From NCBI GenBank assembly GCA_963675625.1, contig OY776497.1, positions 2,604,001 through 2,668,000 on the forward strand: a stretch of 64,000 bases of DNA. Direction: 5' to 3'. Shown here piece by piece: positions 8,571 through 16,995 of the stretch (position 1 is its first letter; every line of letters starts with the position of its first letter). A program made the position numbers and the translations under genes. A model generated the notes under the pieces. It made no database searches and had not been told where the DNA came from. It saw only the letters and a list, made by a program, of their open reading frames with translations. This DNA comes from F22 sp963675625. GTDB lineage: Bacteria > Bacteroidota > Bacteroidia > Bacteroidales > Bacteroidaceae.

Positions 8571-10400
8571 ATGAAAAAGTTATATCCTATTTGGCTGTTA
8601 CTGCTTCTGGCTGTATTTGGTCAAATTAGTTGTTCAGATGATAACGACATCTATAACGATACTGAACTTCGTCAAGAATTGCAAGACCTCAAGGATAAGT
8701 TGCCCGTATTCGGTACTGCACTGGAAACTCCCGATGGTTTTGCCCACTTTACAGCTGGAAGTTCGCTTGATTTTACATTGAATACTCAAAATGTAAGTGA
8801 CTATTCCTTACTTAAAGCTCCTCAAGGTTGGAAAGTCAATGTTGTAGAAGTTGGTAAATATGTATCAGTACAAGCGCCTGATCAAACTGATTCTAGTAAT
8901 GGCTCTGGTAAGATCATCTTGACAGCAGTTGATGCAATCGGCAATACTCACTTAGCCGTTTTACCCGTGATTGTAGATCCAGAACTTAAGCTTGTTGACC
9001 AATCTGGAGAAACAGCGGTATGCCCATGGGAAGGGCAGTTGACGTTTACTATACAGTCGCAAAGTATCTCTAATATTCATCTAGTCAATCCTACAGAAGA
9101 TTGGACAGCTAGTTACGATACAACCAACAAGAAGGTTAGTATTCAAGCCCCAGCATTTACGGATAAAATTCAGTCTGATGTTGTTGTCATTACAGTAGTA
9201 GGCGAACTTAAAGATAAGTCCGAAGTTACTCTTGATATACCAGTACAGGCCCTATTAGATTTGCAAGATCCAGATGGAACTTATGTGGTATGCGAAGGAA
9301 ATATGACTTCAGCCAATGGGACTGTGTTGTTTTACGATAAAGCTGGAAAGGCTTATCCACATATTTTTGAGTTGGCTAATGATGGCAAGGAAATAGGAAA
9401 TGTTGTACAGGATATGTATATGTACAATGGGCGTACGTACCTACTGACTCAAAATGGAGGTGGTACAGCTACTAGTTCCAGTGGTATGGGTGGTCAAGGT
9501 CGTTGGGTCGTTTGTGATTCCAAAACAATGAAAATGATTTATTGTGATCCGTTAGAAATACAAGATCCTAATGGCAACTTGGTGTGGCCACAACATCTTG
9601 TTGTTACAGATGATCATACAGCCTATGTACAATATTCGCAACGTGGTATGGAAGCCACTTCTGGGATTTGTCGCTTAGATTTAACTGACGATGCTGTGAG
9701 TTTCAATAAGACTATAGATGGAACTTTTGGGGACTTTACTACAGAAGGTGCTACAAAGACTCGTTTGGTTTATTCTCGTGGTAAGATTTATGCAGCTTGT
9801 GGTGAACACGTTATTATTATTGATCCTGTAGCTGGTGAAATTACCAAGAAACTAGATTATCCAGGGCGCCAAATCAAAGGTATCGTGAAGGCATCCGATA
9901 ATAATCTTTACTTCTTGGCTGCTGGTGAATTCACTGGGTCAACCTATATGCCTACATATACAAATAAACCTATTGTATATGGTATGAATCATGAAGGAGA
10001 AATTATTCATGAACATGAATTGAGTGATATTGATCTTCCTGTAGCTACTTGGTCGCCAGCAGTTGGACTATGTGCTAGCTTTACTTCTCCTTGTTTATAT
10101 TTTGTGGATCAAGCCGATTTTTCAGCGCATAGCGTAGGGTGCTATAATTATGAAACTAAAACAATGACTTCCAACTTAATTAATACTACAGATATCGTAT
10201 ATGGTATCTTGGGTGTTCATCCAACTAGTGAACAATTGTGGTTGAGTCAAACGACCTATATGAATGCAACGATTTGCGTGTATGATCCAGTTAATGCGAC
10301 AAGCCCATTACGTACTTATCATTATGATACAGATCGTGAGGCAAGTCCTGCTGGTATCGACTTTGTGTACCGATTCTCTGATGAGTTTATTGAAAGATAA
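8571..10400 (+). CDS. Surface lipoprotein: two Ig-like repeats plus DUF5074-type propeller
   Basis: The protein has 609 residues. Lipobox QISC (Cys21) is followed by SDDND, a typical surface-export tail, and a short helix. Two Ig-like repeats lie at about 45-135 and 140-230, each with a GW or DW-x-A/V core and an SIQAP/SVQAP strand. A propeller-like half follows from about residue 240 (YVVCEGNMTSANGTVLFYD, like the LLNEGNMGMNRATIDFYD of the BtuG-like protein). It therefore looks like a second BtuG-type propeller carried on an Ig stalk. It is last in the operon, before a strong terminator. Ligand unknown; a corrinoid is the contextual guess. Confidence 0.72.
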   Translation: MKKLYPIWLLLLLAVFGQISCSDDNDIYNDTELRQELQDLKDKLPVFGTALETPDGFAHFTAGSSLDFTLNTQNVSDYSLLKAPQGWKVNVVEVGKYVSVQAPDQTDSSNGSGKIILTAVDAIGNTHLAVLPVIVDPELKLVDQSGETAVCPWEGQLTFTIQSQSISNIHLVNPTEDWTASYDTTNKKVSIQAPAFTDKIQSDVVVITVVGELKDKSEVTLDIPVQALLDLQDPDGTYVVCEGNMTSANGTVLFYDKAGKAYPHIFELANDGKEIGNVVQDMYMYNGRTYLLTQNGGGTATSSSGMGGQGRWVVCDSKTMKMIYCDPLEIQDPNGNLVWPQHLVVTDDHTAYVQYSQRGMEATSGICRLDLTDDAVSFNKTIDGTFGDFTTEGATKTRLVYSRGKIYAACGEHVIIIDPVAGEITKKLDYPGRQIKGIVKASDNNLYFLAAGEFTGSTYMPTYTNKPIVYGMNHEGEIIHEHELSDIDLPVATWSPAVGLCASFTSPCLYFVDQADFSAHSVGCYNYETKTMTSNLINTTDIVYGILGVHPTSEQLWLSQTTYMNATICVYDPVNATSPLRTYHYDTDREASPAGIDFVYRFSDEFIER

Positions 10401-10419
10401 TTTCAGATAAACACAAATC

Positions 10420-10457
10420 AAGCCCTTTCATGACTTGCGAAAGTCGTAAAAGGGCTT
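10420..10457. terminator. Intrinsic terminator after the B12 operon
   Basis: The stem AAGCCCTTT..ATGACTT / AAGTCGT..AAAGGGCTT (one mismatch, GCGA loop) is followed by a T-rich run up to about 10470. The converging minus-strand gene ends at 10461, so it may serve both directions. Confidence 0.85.
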
Positions 10458-10460
10458 TTT

Positions 10461-11489
10461 TTATTTTTTACATGCAGCAGCATTTAGTTGCATCCTTTTG
10501 GATGTTTTGCTGTACATTTCTTTTAATATTTCTACTTCATACACAGCAGGTACTTCTACTGTTTTGGGACTATCTTTATAATGCATATATACATGAGTTT
10601 TTTTTCTCCATCCTTTTGTCTTATCATTATCAGAAAGCTTTTGTGTATCCAGTTTGTTCTGTATCAGTTCTAAAGCATAATACAGATTAAATCCATTTTC
10701 TAAATAATGAATATTCAGTTCATTCAGTTTATTTCTAAAATCTGATATAGACCATAATTTGTTGTAATCCGATATATGTGCAAAGGCATCATGGTATAAA
10801 TTAAAATGCTTATGATGTATCAACATTTTATGTCCAATGTGAATCACCATTAAGGCACTCAATAGATACAAAACGGTAGATACATATCTCATTTCGTGGG
10901 GATGTATGTGTAGTAATGTATAGAACATAAGTGCGATAGCTGATGTCATCCCAAAAAGATGTAGATGAGAATACACAGATCCTTCTTCCAATAGTGATAT
11001 ATTATCAAAGTGATTTCTGACTTTTCTAATGAAAACATACAGTAATTTACATGTATCTATAGCACAATAAGCAGCTACTACCCATAGTGTAAAAAAGAGT
11101 ACTAGCCAATGTAATTTATGCCATAATTCGTAAGAAAGAAGTGCACACGGTACCAGGAAACTACCTATTCCTAAAAGCATCCATTTGGGCCAACTGATTT
11201 TTGTTGTTGTAAATGCGGTTATATATAAATCAACAACAGGAAATAGAAGTATACAGCTTAAATGGGCTGCCCAAAACATCCATTGGCTGAGGTTGTTGTC
11301 ATAGATTACATAGTACTTATATGAAAACATAAGGATACTAATGAGACCAAGTACACAGCCCCCTAATATGTTGACTAGTTTGTTGGTCGTTCTATGTCTA
11401 AGAACCAGCCACAACATACATATAGCTGCAAGAATCGGGATTATAAGGATAATTTTTTGAAGCATATTGAGTAGTGAGTTAGTGTACAA
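10461..11489 (-). CDS. Integral membrane protein of unknown function
   Basis: The product has 342 residues (334 if Met9 is used). It has about seven hydrophobic segments within residues 9-230, then a charged soluble tail of about 110 residues with no motif I recognise. The layout of a 7TM input domain with a cytoplasmic tail resembles membrane-bound regulators of Bacteroidetes, but I see no complete helix-turn-helix. Its stop codon lies in the T-run of the B12-operon terminator. The upstream region carries the paired palindromes at 11620-11685. Confidence 0.6.
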   Translation of the reverse strand: MYTNSLLNMLQKIILIIPILAAICMLWLVLRHRTTNKLVNILGGCVLGLISILMFSYKYYVIYDNNLSQWMFWAAHLSCILLFPVVDLYITAFTTTKISWPKWMLLGIGSFLVPCALLSYELWHKLHWLVLFFTLWVVAAYCAIDTCKLLYVFIRKVRNHFDNISLLEEGSVYSHLHLFGMTSAIALMFYTLLHIHPHEMRYVSTVLYLLSALMVIHIGHKMLIHHKHFNLYHDAFAHISDYNKLWSISDFRNKLNELNIHYLENGFNLYYALELIQNKLDTQKLSDNDKTKGWRKKTHVYMHYKDSPKTVEVPAVYEVEILKEMYSKTSKRMQLNAAACKK

Positions 11490-11819
11490 CTGTACCGCGT
11501 TATTTCATTTTTTCTTGATTCCGAGGTTAATATATGGCTAAAAATACAAATAAACAAAATAAATCTTGATTATTTTCTTTGTGCTTGTTTACATGCTTTT
11601 AGTGAAGCGTTACTTTAGTAAAACGCAAGCGCTTGCGAAATCGTAAACATCCCGATAGTTAGAAAATCGCAAGCGCTTGCGTTTTTGCTTGCATATAAGA
11701 TTAAATAAGTTGGGGTTGAAAAGTATCAGAGAGAGTGGATACCAGACATATAATTCTGTATCCATAATTTTCAAATATGCTTCTTATATATAGCTGCTGT
11801 GGTAAAAAACAAATATTTT
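11490..11819. other. Divergent intergenic region with paired palindromes
   Basis: There is no gene here. Apart from the two palindromes annotated separately, the stretch is AT-rich and shows no further clear signal. Confidence 0.6.
11620..11685. promoter_or_regulatory. Two identical 14-bp palindromes arranged as a 19-bp inverted repeat
   Basis: CGCAAGCGCTTGCG occurs at 11624-11637 and again at 11668-11681, each a perfect palindrome, with centres 44 bp apart (about four helical turns). Their flanks are mirrored, so 11620-11638 and 11667-11685 are exact reverse complements. The form (central CG, GCAAGC half-site) resembles operators of LacI/GalR-type regulators. It lies 131-196 bp before the start of the 10461-11489 gene and upstream of the glycosyltransferase promoter. 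No LacI-family gene is in the window. Confidence 0.65.
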
Positions 11820-11850
11820 TTTGAAATACACTTTAATTTGTTTATATTTG
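11820..11850 (+). promoter_or_regulatory. Promoter of the glycosyltransferase gene
   Basis: TTTG (11820-11823), a 19-nt spacer and TATATTTG (11843-11850) match the Bacteroidetes promoter exactly. The -7 box ends only 3 nt before the ATG at 11854, which favours the next in-frame ATG at 11878 as the start. Confidence 0.75.
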
Positions 11851-11877
11851 TGAATGATTTACACACATGAACAGTCT

Positions 11878-12993
11878 ATGAATAAACTTTATTTTCTCGT
11901 TAATTGGAAAAATAACAAACGAACTCGTTGGTCTGGTACTTGTTGGGGGCTATATACAGCTCTTAAAAGGTATTTTGATGTCATTGATATTCCACTAAAA
12001 GAACACACGCCCTCCATATTGATAAGGATTATGCGTAAATTTCATATTCTTTCAGACGATATGGATATCCGTACTCATTGTCTTCAACGTAGCGATGTAT
12101 GTCGTGTCATTAGAGAGCAACAGGTGGTACCGATTTTTCAGTTTGCAGAAGTTTATGATTCTGATTTACATCCCACGTATATTTATCAAGATCTTAATGT
12201 CTCTTATCTTCTTGATCTTGCTGAGCGAGATCCCGAAAGATTCCAGTTTTCTAGTTTTGCTCATTATTCAATTAAGGCCATACAAAGGCGAAAAAAAAAT
12301 CAAAATGATTATTATCAAAACGCCAAAGGTATTTTTGTAATGGCTCGTTGGTTGAAAGAGTACATGATAGATAAGTGCTGTATCCCTGCGTCTAAAGTTC
12401 ACCATGTGGGAGGGGCAATAAATGTTGATCCTCAGAAAATAGATTATAGTCGGAAAACTAAAAATAAAATTTTGTTTGTGGGACACGATTATGAGCGTAA
12501 AGGAGGGCCTCTTGTGCTCAAAGCTTTTTGCGAATTACTTAAACGGATGCCTTCTGCTGAATTGTATATAATTGGACCTCCTACCAATCCTAATATACAC
12601 AACTTCCCTAATATATATTACATACATTCTGTGACTTATGATCAATTGGTAGATTATTACAACAAGTGCGATATATTATGCCAACCATCTTACTTTGAAG
12701 CTTATGGCTTTAGTTTTATTGAAGCTCTAACCTTTGGATTACCTTGTATAGGTAGAAATTGTTATGAAATGCCCTATCATATACAAGAGGGGCAAACAGG
12801 ATTTTTAATTGACAATGATGATATTTGTGTTCTAGCCAATAAGATGTACTCATTATTACATGCTGATCATATACATGCGTGTGTACAAGCTAATAGAGAA
12901 TACTACATCAAACAATACGCATGGGAAGCAGTTGCCAAGCGTATTGCTACTGTGATAGATACAGATACTTCAAATATAAAAAACAATCAATAA
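11878..12993 (+). CDS. Glycosyltransferase, GT4-like (GT-B fold)
   Basis: The protein has about 371 residues. The C-terminal half has the GT4 pattern: ILFVGHDYERKGGPLVLKAF, then ELYIIGPP, then the donor-site segment CQPSYFEAYGFSFIEALTFGLPCI with the E-x7-E spacing. No membrane segment is seen, so it is a cytoplasmic or peripheral transferase of a nucleotide sugar. The start at 11854 is rejected because of the promoter position. It stands alone, so the acceptor (capsule, LPS or glycoprotein) is unknown. Confidence 0.82.
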   Translation: MNKLYFLVNWKNNKRTRWSGTCWGLYTALKRYFDVIDIPLKEHTPSILIRIMRKFHILSDDMDIRTHCLQRSDVCRVIREQQVVPIFQFAEVYDSDLHPTYIYQDLNVSYLLDLAERDPERFQFSSFAHYSIKAIQRRKKNQNDYYQNAKGIFVMARWLKEYMIDKCCIPASKVHHVGGAINVDPQKIDYSRKTKNKILFVGHDYERKGGPLVLKAFCELLKRMPSAELYIIGPPTNPNIHNFPNIYYIHSVTYDQLVDYYNKCDILCQPSYFEAYGFSFIEALTFGLPCIGRNCYEMPYHIQEGQTGFLIDNDDICVLANKMYSLLHADHIHACVQANREYYIKQYAWEAVAKRIATVIDTDTSNIKNNQ

Positions 12994-13058
12994 CGCATAT
13001 CTTTTTGTCTATATACGTTGAATAAAGCACACTAAATCTCAAAGCTATTTAGCAGACA

Positions 13059-13089
13059 TTTGCGCTAAGAAAAATATATGTTATATTTG
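13059..13089 (+). promoter_or_regulatory. Promoter of the fimbrillin/metalloprotease gene
   Basis: TTTG (13059-13062), a 19-nt spacer and TATATTTG (13082-13089) form a perfect Bacteroidetes promoter about 30 nt before the ATG at 13121. Confidence 0.78.
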
Positions 13090-13120
13090 CGCCGTAAATG
13101 ACATATACTTACACGTCGCA

Positions 13121-15334
13121 ATGAACAAATTTCATGTATTGTGCGGTTATAAGGCCGTCAAGTTTTTCCCTACTATACTTATATTAGGCTTACTATCAAG
13201 CTGTGTTGATTATACAGATTCATTAAGTGATAGTGTCGATTCTAGCTCACCAATTATTACTGTCAAGGCCTCAACGGGTAGTAATACCCGCATGGCCTAT
13301 GCCAGCGGTGATGGAAAAATGGTGACTTGGACTCCAGGAGACACTTTTCGTTGGTATAATACTCATAGTGCTGGTACGCTGTTTACATTAACGGATGGTG
13401 CTGGTACGACAACTGGTAGTTTTAGTGGGCGCTTCCTTGATGGAATGGATAAAGCTATTTATCCAGCTAGTTGCACTAATACAGATGGGCAAGTGGGTTT
13501 TCAAAATCTTTATTTACCATTTAGTGGGCAATCTCAGAGTGGCAATGCCTCCACTGACGGCCTATCTGCTTATACCTACATGATGGCTGATGCTGTGCTC
13601 ACTACAGAGACAAGTCTGACATTTAAGTATCTTGCTGCTCAACTGAAGTTTGAACTTACTTTACCAAAAGATATTGTGGGAGATATAACTAATCTCTCTC
13701 TTGAAATAACTAGTGGTGATTGCGAACTTATTTCCTCTTTATGCCCTAGTGATTCAAATCAGAATACCTATACAAATGGGCAAACTGTCAGCTTAAGTAA
13801 CATTACTTTAGGAGATGATCATCTTCTGACTGCCTATATGATGCTTGCACCAGTACAACTTGAGCACCAATCTTTCACTATCGTTGTATCAACCAATCAT
13901 TCCACTCGCAATTATTATAGTATCACGACCTCTCCAGTTAGTCTTGATTTTCAACCTGGACATCAATACGTGGTACGTTATACACTAGTAGAACATCAAG
14001 CTCCTCAATTTACTGCTGATATCCCTCAGGATAGTCGTGATAAGGGGCTTATTACTTGTGAAAATACTAATCTATATACGCTTGATTATACTGAATCACA
14101 GTTACCTGTTTCCCTTAATCGGTATGCTGTTTGGACAGCGACTACTCATAACTCGTGGATTTATCTAAGCGAGACAAGAGGGCAAGGATGTCATGGCCCG
14201 ATTTTATCTGTATCATCTAATACGAGTAGTGAGTGGCGTGAAGGATATGTGACTATTACTAATTGTTATGGATCAACACAAAAGATTCAGATTCGTCAAC
14301 AGCCTAAAATACACACCTTACCTGTCGTCTTTCACATAGTATGTGATGGGACTAGTCGTACTCAAAATCTTAATATGAATCATTGTCAAGCTCTTCTTGA
14401 TAGTATCAATCATCGCTACCAATATATGCCTCAGTATACACTTCAAGGGCATTTTATAAACTATTGTGATGCAAATATCCGTTTGTGTTTGGCTGGTCAA
14501 ACACCAGATGGTCAAACGACCAATGGAGTCATTATAGAAGATGTTGCTAATGCTTATCGAAATGGTCGAGAGTTTCTTATGAGCACCGATGCAGCAGACC
14601 GTGCTATGGTTTGGCCTCAGGATCAATATATCAATATTTTTATTTTTGAATTTTCTTCTGACGACACTGCTACTGGATGGTCTAATTATGCTTATTTACG
14701 CTCCAATATCAATGAGCAATATCTAGGGTATTTCTACACTTTATCAGATGATACACCCATTAGTGCTATACCAAGCTTGCATAGCATTGCTATAAATGCC
14801 CGACATATGTTTGATTCTAAAAATATGCCTATAGTAAGCTCTGATATAGTCGACACAACCATACATGAACTTGGACACTATTTTGGTCTTTACCATGTCT
14901 TTAATGATGGTAGAGGACCTTCTGGTGATGACGCTGTTGACGACACTCCCAATTATGATCGCAGTATGTATATCGACTATTATAAAAGTTTTATCACTGC
15001 ATACAGCCATTATCTTGGGGGCGATTGTAGTACATTTGGAGACATAACAGCACTTGAGCTTGCCAAGGACCAACTTAGTTGGCGTATACCCTATGGGAGT
15101 GCATCAGCTTATAGCATTTTTAGTCATAGTGCTGATGCATTTTGTAGTACCAATATCATGGATTATTATATGCGTGAATCTGTTCCTGTTGGTTTTTCCA
15201 CTGGACAAATAGCTCGTATGCGTTATGCAATAGCTCATTCTCCTACAGTTCCACATGATGTGACTATGACGCGTGGATGTATTTCTACGTTTAAGGGCGT
15301 AGATTCTTCAATTGTCGTTGGTATAACGCAATAG
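13121..15334 (+). CDS. Surface lipoprotein: fimbrillin-like + BACON-like + M43-like zinc metalloprotease
   Basis: The protein has 737 residues. Lipobox LLSSC (Cys28) is followed by a fimbrillin-like domain (about 45-290) paralogous to the protein at 371-1255. A BACON-like Ig domain lies at about 305-390, then a zincin domain. The zinc motif HELGHYFGLYH begins at His582 (HExxHxxxxxH) and a Met-turn NIMDYYM follows, as in pappalysin/M43-type proteases; the Cys-rich surroundings fit an exported enzyme. It heads cassette B, ahead of a pseudo-HAD gene and a split YjbH pair. The fusion suggests a protease carried on a surface fibre or anchored by a pilin-like stalk. The substrate is unknown. Confidence 0.82.
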   Translation: MNKFHVLCGYKAVKFFPTILILGLLSSCVDYTDSLSDSVDSSSPIITVKASTGSNTRMAYASGDGKMVTWTPGDTFRWYNTHSAGTLFTLTDGAGTTTGSFSGRFLDGMDKAIYPASCTNTDGQVGFQNLYLPFSGQSQSGNASTDGLSAYTYMMADAVLTTETSLTFKYLAAQLKFELTLPKDIVGDITNLSLEITSGDCELISSLCPSDSNQNTYTNGQTVSLSNITLGDDHLLTAYMMLAPVQLEHQSFTIVVSTNHSTRNYYSITTSPVSLDFQPGHQYVVRYTLVEHQAPQFTADIPQDSRDKGLITCENTNLYTLDYTESQLPVSLNRYAVWTATTHNSWIYLSETRGQGCHGPILSVSSNTSSEWREGYVTITNCYGSTQKIQIRQQPKIHTLPVVFHIVCDGTSRTQNLNMNHCQALLDSINHRYQYMPQYTLQGHFINYCDANIRLCLAGQTPDGQTTNGVIIEDVANAYRNGREFLMSTDAADRAMVWPQDQYINIFIFEFSSDDTATGWSNYAYLRSNINEQYLGYFYTLSDDTPISAIPSLHSIAINARHMFDSKNMPIVSSDIVDTTIHELGHYFGLYHVFNDGRGPSGDDAVDDTPNYDRSMYIDYYKSFITAYSHYLGGDCSTFGDITALELAKDQLSWRIPYGSASAYSIFSHSADAFCSTNIMDYYMRESVPVGFSTGQIARMRYAIAHSPTVPHDVTMTRGCISTFKGVDSSIVVGITQ

Positions 15335-15543
15335 ACGATTGAAATCATTTGTTTTTTACGCTTCCTCTTACAACATTTTTTTGACATGAAATTTTGCGTA
15401 TTGTTTTGATTATCAGTATTTTTGGACATGTGTCATGCACAAAAGGAGAACGCATGCAAGAGTTATATACTACAAATCGAAATAAAACTAGACATATACA
15501 GATTCTATATCTGTGTGGAGCATGGTTTTAATATGAAGAATTT

Positions 15544-15990
15544 ATGAAACGAGTAAAAAGTATTTCGTTGGATACCTTTTTAATGAAAGAAGACACTACT
15601 GATGTCTTCTTTGCGTATTATTGTGGACAACGTCGTTTTAATCTCATCCAAGTACGTTATTGTGTACCCTTTTTACTGATGAAATTAGGTATACTGCCTA
15701 AGTCGAGTTATCAGAATATTCTATTTATGCATATCTTTCGTGGCACATCGTATCGACGTTTCAGTGGAATATGTCAAGATTTTGCCATGCAGATGTTAGA
15801 TCATCACGTCAATATCGTACGTCTTCATGACTTGTTGAGTTTGCAAGCTCAGGGTACAACCGTTTGTATTATTTCACATGGGCTTAGTGCATGGGTCAAA
15901 CCTTGGTGTAGTAAATATGGATTTACTAATATTTCATGCAACGATAGCGAAGTTGTAAATAGACGACTTACTGGGCGTGTACTATATTGA
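15544..15990 (+). CDS. Degenerate, truncated HAD-IB-like protein
   Basis: The protein has 148 residues. Its order of segments follows HAD-IB phosphatases (SerB-like): KLGILPKSSYQNILFMHIFRG, FAMQMLDHHV, VCIISHG, AWVKPWC, then LTGR. The catalytic start (normally DFDGT) is replaced by SLDTFLMKEDTT, motif II reads SHG, and the protein stops after LTGR, so the Lys and Asp-Asp motifs III and IV are absent. No continuing frame is seen downstream. A colinear paralog lies at 23763-24161. The frame has no internal stop or frameshift, so it may be an intact dead relative. Function unknown. Confidence 0.72.
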   Translation: MKRVKSISLDTFLMKEDTTDVFFAYYCGQRRFNLIQVRYCVPFLLMKLGILPKSSYQNILFMHIFRGTSYRRFSGICQDFAMQMLDHHVNIVRLHDLLSLQAQGTTVCIISHGLSAWVKPWCSKYGFTNISCNDSEVVNRRLTGRVLY

Positions 15991-16140
15991 TATTCTTTGA
16001 TTAAAATATCTATATACACCTCATCAAGTCTAAACACAATCTATATATAATTTGGGTAGGTAGGTATAAAAGTGTCATATATTTTGCCTAATAAATATAT
16101 TGCAATAATTTTGAACAAGATTTTACAAGTTGAGGCTTAA

Positions 16141-16995
16141 TTGTTTAATTTAATTATTGGAATTGTGAAATGTATACGACTAGCTATGGCTTGTGTCGTG
16201 AGTGTTTTATATAGTTATATTCCAACTGTCGCTCAGCACAAGTTGGACCTTTTTATAGGCCCCGAATTGCTCTATTCAGACACTATGTATGACAAAGTCT
16301 ATGAAGTTGTCGTGAACCTTAATCCTGGATTTAAATGGCAAATGCCTCATTATTGGATGCTTGCTGGGCAGTTGACTATTCCTGTGTATAACGACTATGG
16401 CCCATACTATGAAAAGGTACGTCCTACGATGTTTGTACTTAGTAAGGAGAGTTGTTTATGGCACAATAGTTATTTAAAATGTAGTACAGGTTTATTTAAT
16501 CAGGAGCGATATGGTGTGCATGCTCATTGGTTGCATCATTTGAGCCAGCGTTTTTCATTAGAACTCCAAACAAATCTTACAGGCTTTTGTTCTTTTGCGG
16601 AGGATTTTACTCATAGTAAGCTCAATAGGCTCTCCTATGTTGGTGGCTTACGCTATTACTATACACCAAAAAACATACAAGCACGTTTATTAGCCGGGCG
16701 TTTTATACATGCAGATTATGGACTTCGTGCTGAAATATTTAGGCACACGAGATATTGTAGTATAGGTGCTTTTGCTATTAAAACAAAGCAAGATCGTACT
16801 GCAGGATTTACTATTATTGTGATGCTTCCTCCCTACACTTCAAGTGAGAAGCATTTTACAATACGACCTGCGTCTAATTTTAGATTGACTAATAATATGG
16901 ATGCTGGTAGTAAGAAAGCCAGTTTACTGTTTACAGATCCTGAGTATAATGAACATGAAGGCAACTTCTTATTAACGAAAGGAGGGATGCGATGA
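16141..16995 (+). CDS. YjbH-like outer-membrane protein, C-terminal-half type (second copy)
   Basis: The protein has 284 residues and is a paralog of the 2183-3028 product: NPGFKW...LAGQLTIPVYNDYGPYY, then NIQARLLAGRFIHADYGLRAE and the identical C-terminus TKGGMR. The given start is TTG right after an in-frame stop. A GTG at 16165 (giving MKCIRLAMACVV) and an ATG at 16186 are alternatives; the GTG form makes the best signal peptide, ending near VAQ. Its last codons AAAGGAGGGATGCGA carry the ribosome site for the next gene, which it overlaps by ATGA. It is probably a periplasm-facing barrel half in the outer membrane. Confidence 0.72.
   Translation: MFNLIIGIVKCIRLAMACVVSVLYSYIPTVAQHKLDLFIGPELLYSDTMYDKVYEVVVNLNPGFKWQMPHYWMLAGQLTIPVYNDYGPYYEKVRPTMFVLSKESCLWHNSYLKCSTGLFNQERYGVHAHWLHHLSQRFSLELQTNLTGFCSFAEDFTHSKLNRLSYVGGLRYYYTPKNIQARLLAGRFIHADYGLRAEIFRHTRYCSIGAFAIKTKQDRTAGFTIIVMLPPYTSSEKHFTIRPASNFRLTNNMDAGSKKASLLFTDPEYNEHEGNFLLTKGGMR

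Noticed and set aside
10430..10690. 86-codon plus-strand frame
   Set aside because: It begins in the terminator and is antisense to the membrane protein gene.
11620..11685. Palindrome pair as a CRISPR array or invertible promoter
   Set aside because: There are only two units, the spacer is 30 bp between palindromic cores, no cas or recombinase genes are nearby, and it is too short for an invertible segment.
15544..15990. Truncation of the HAD-like protein caused by a frameshift
   Set aside because: I looked downstream in all frames and saw no continuing HAD motifs; the paralog ends at nearly the same point.
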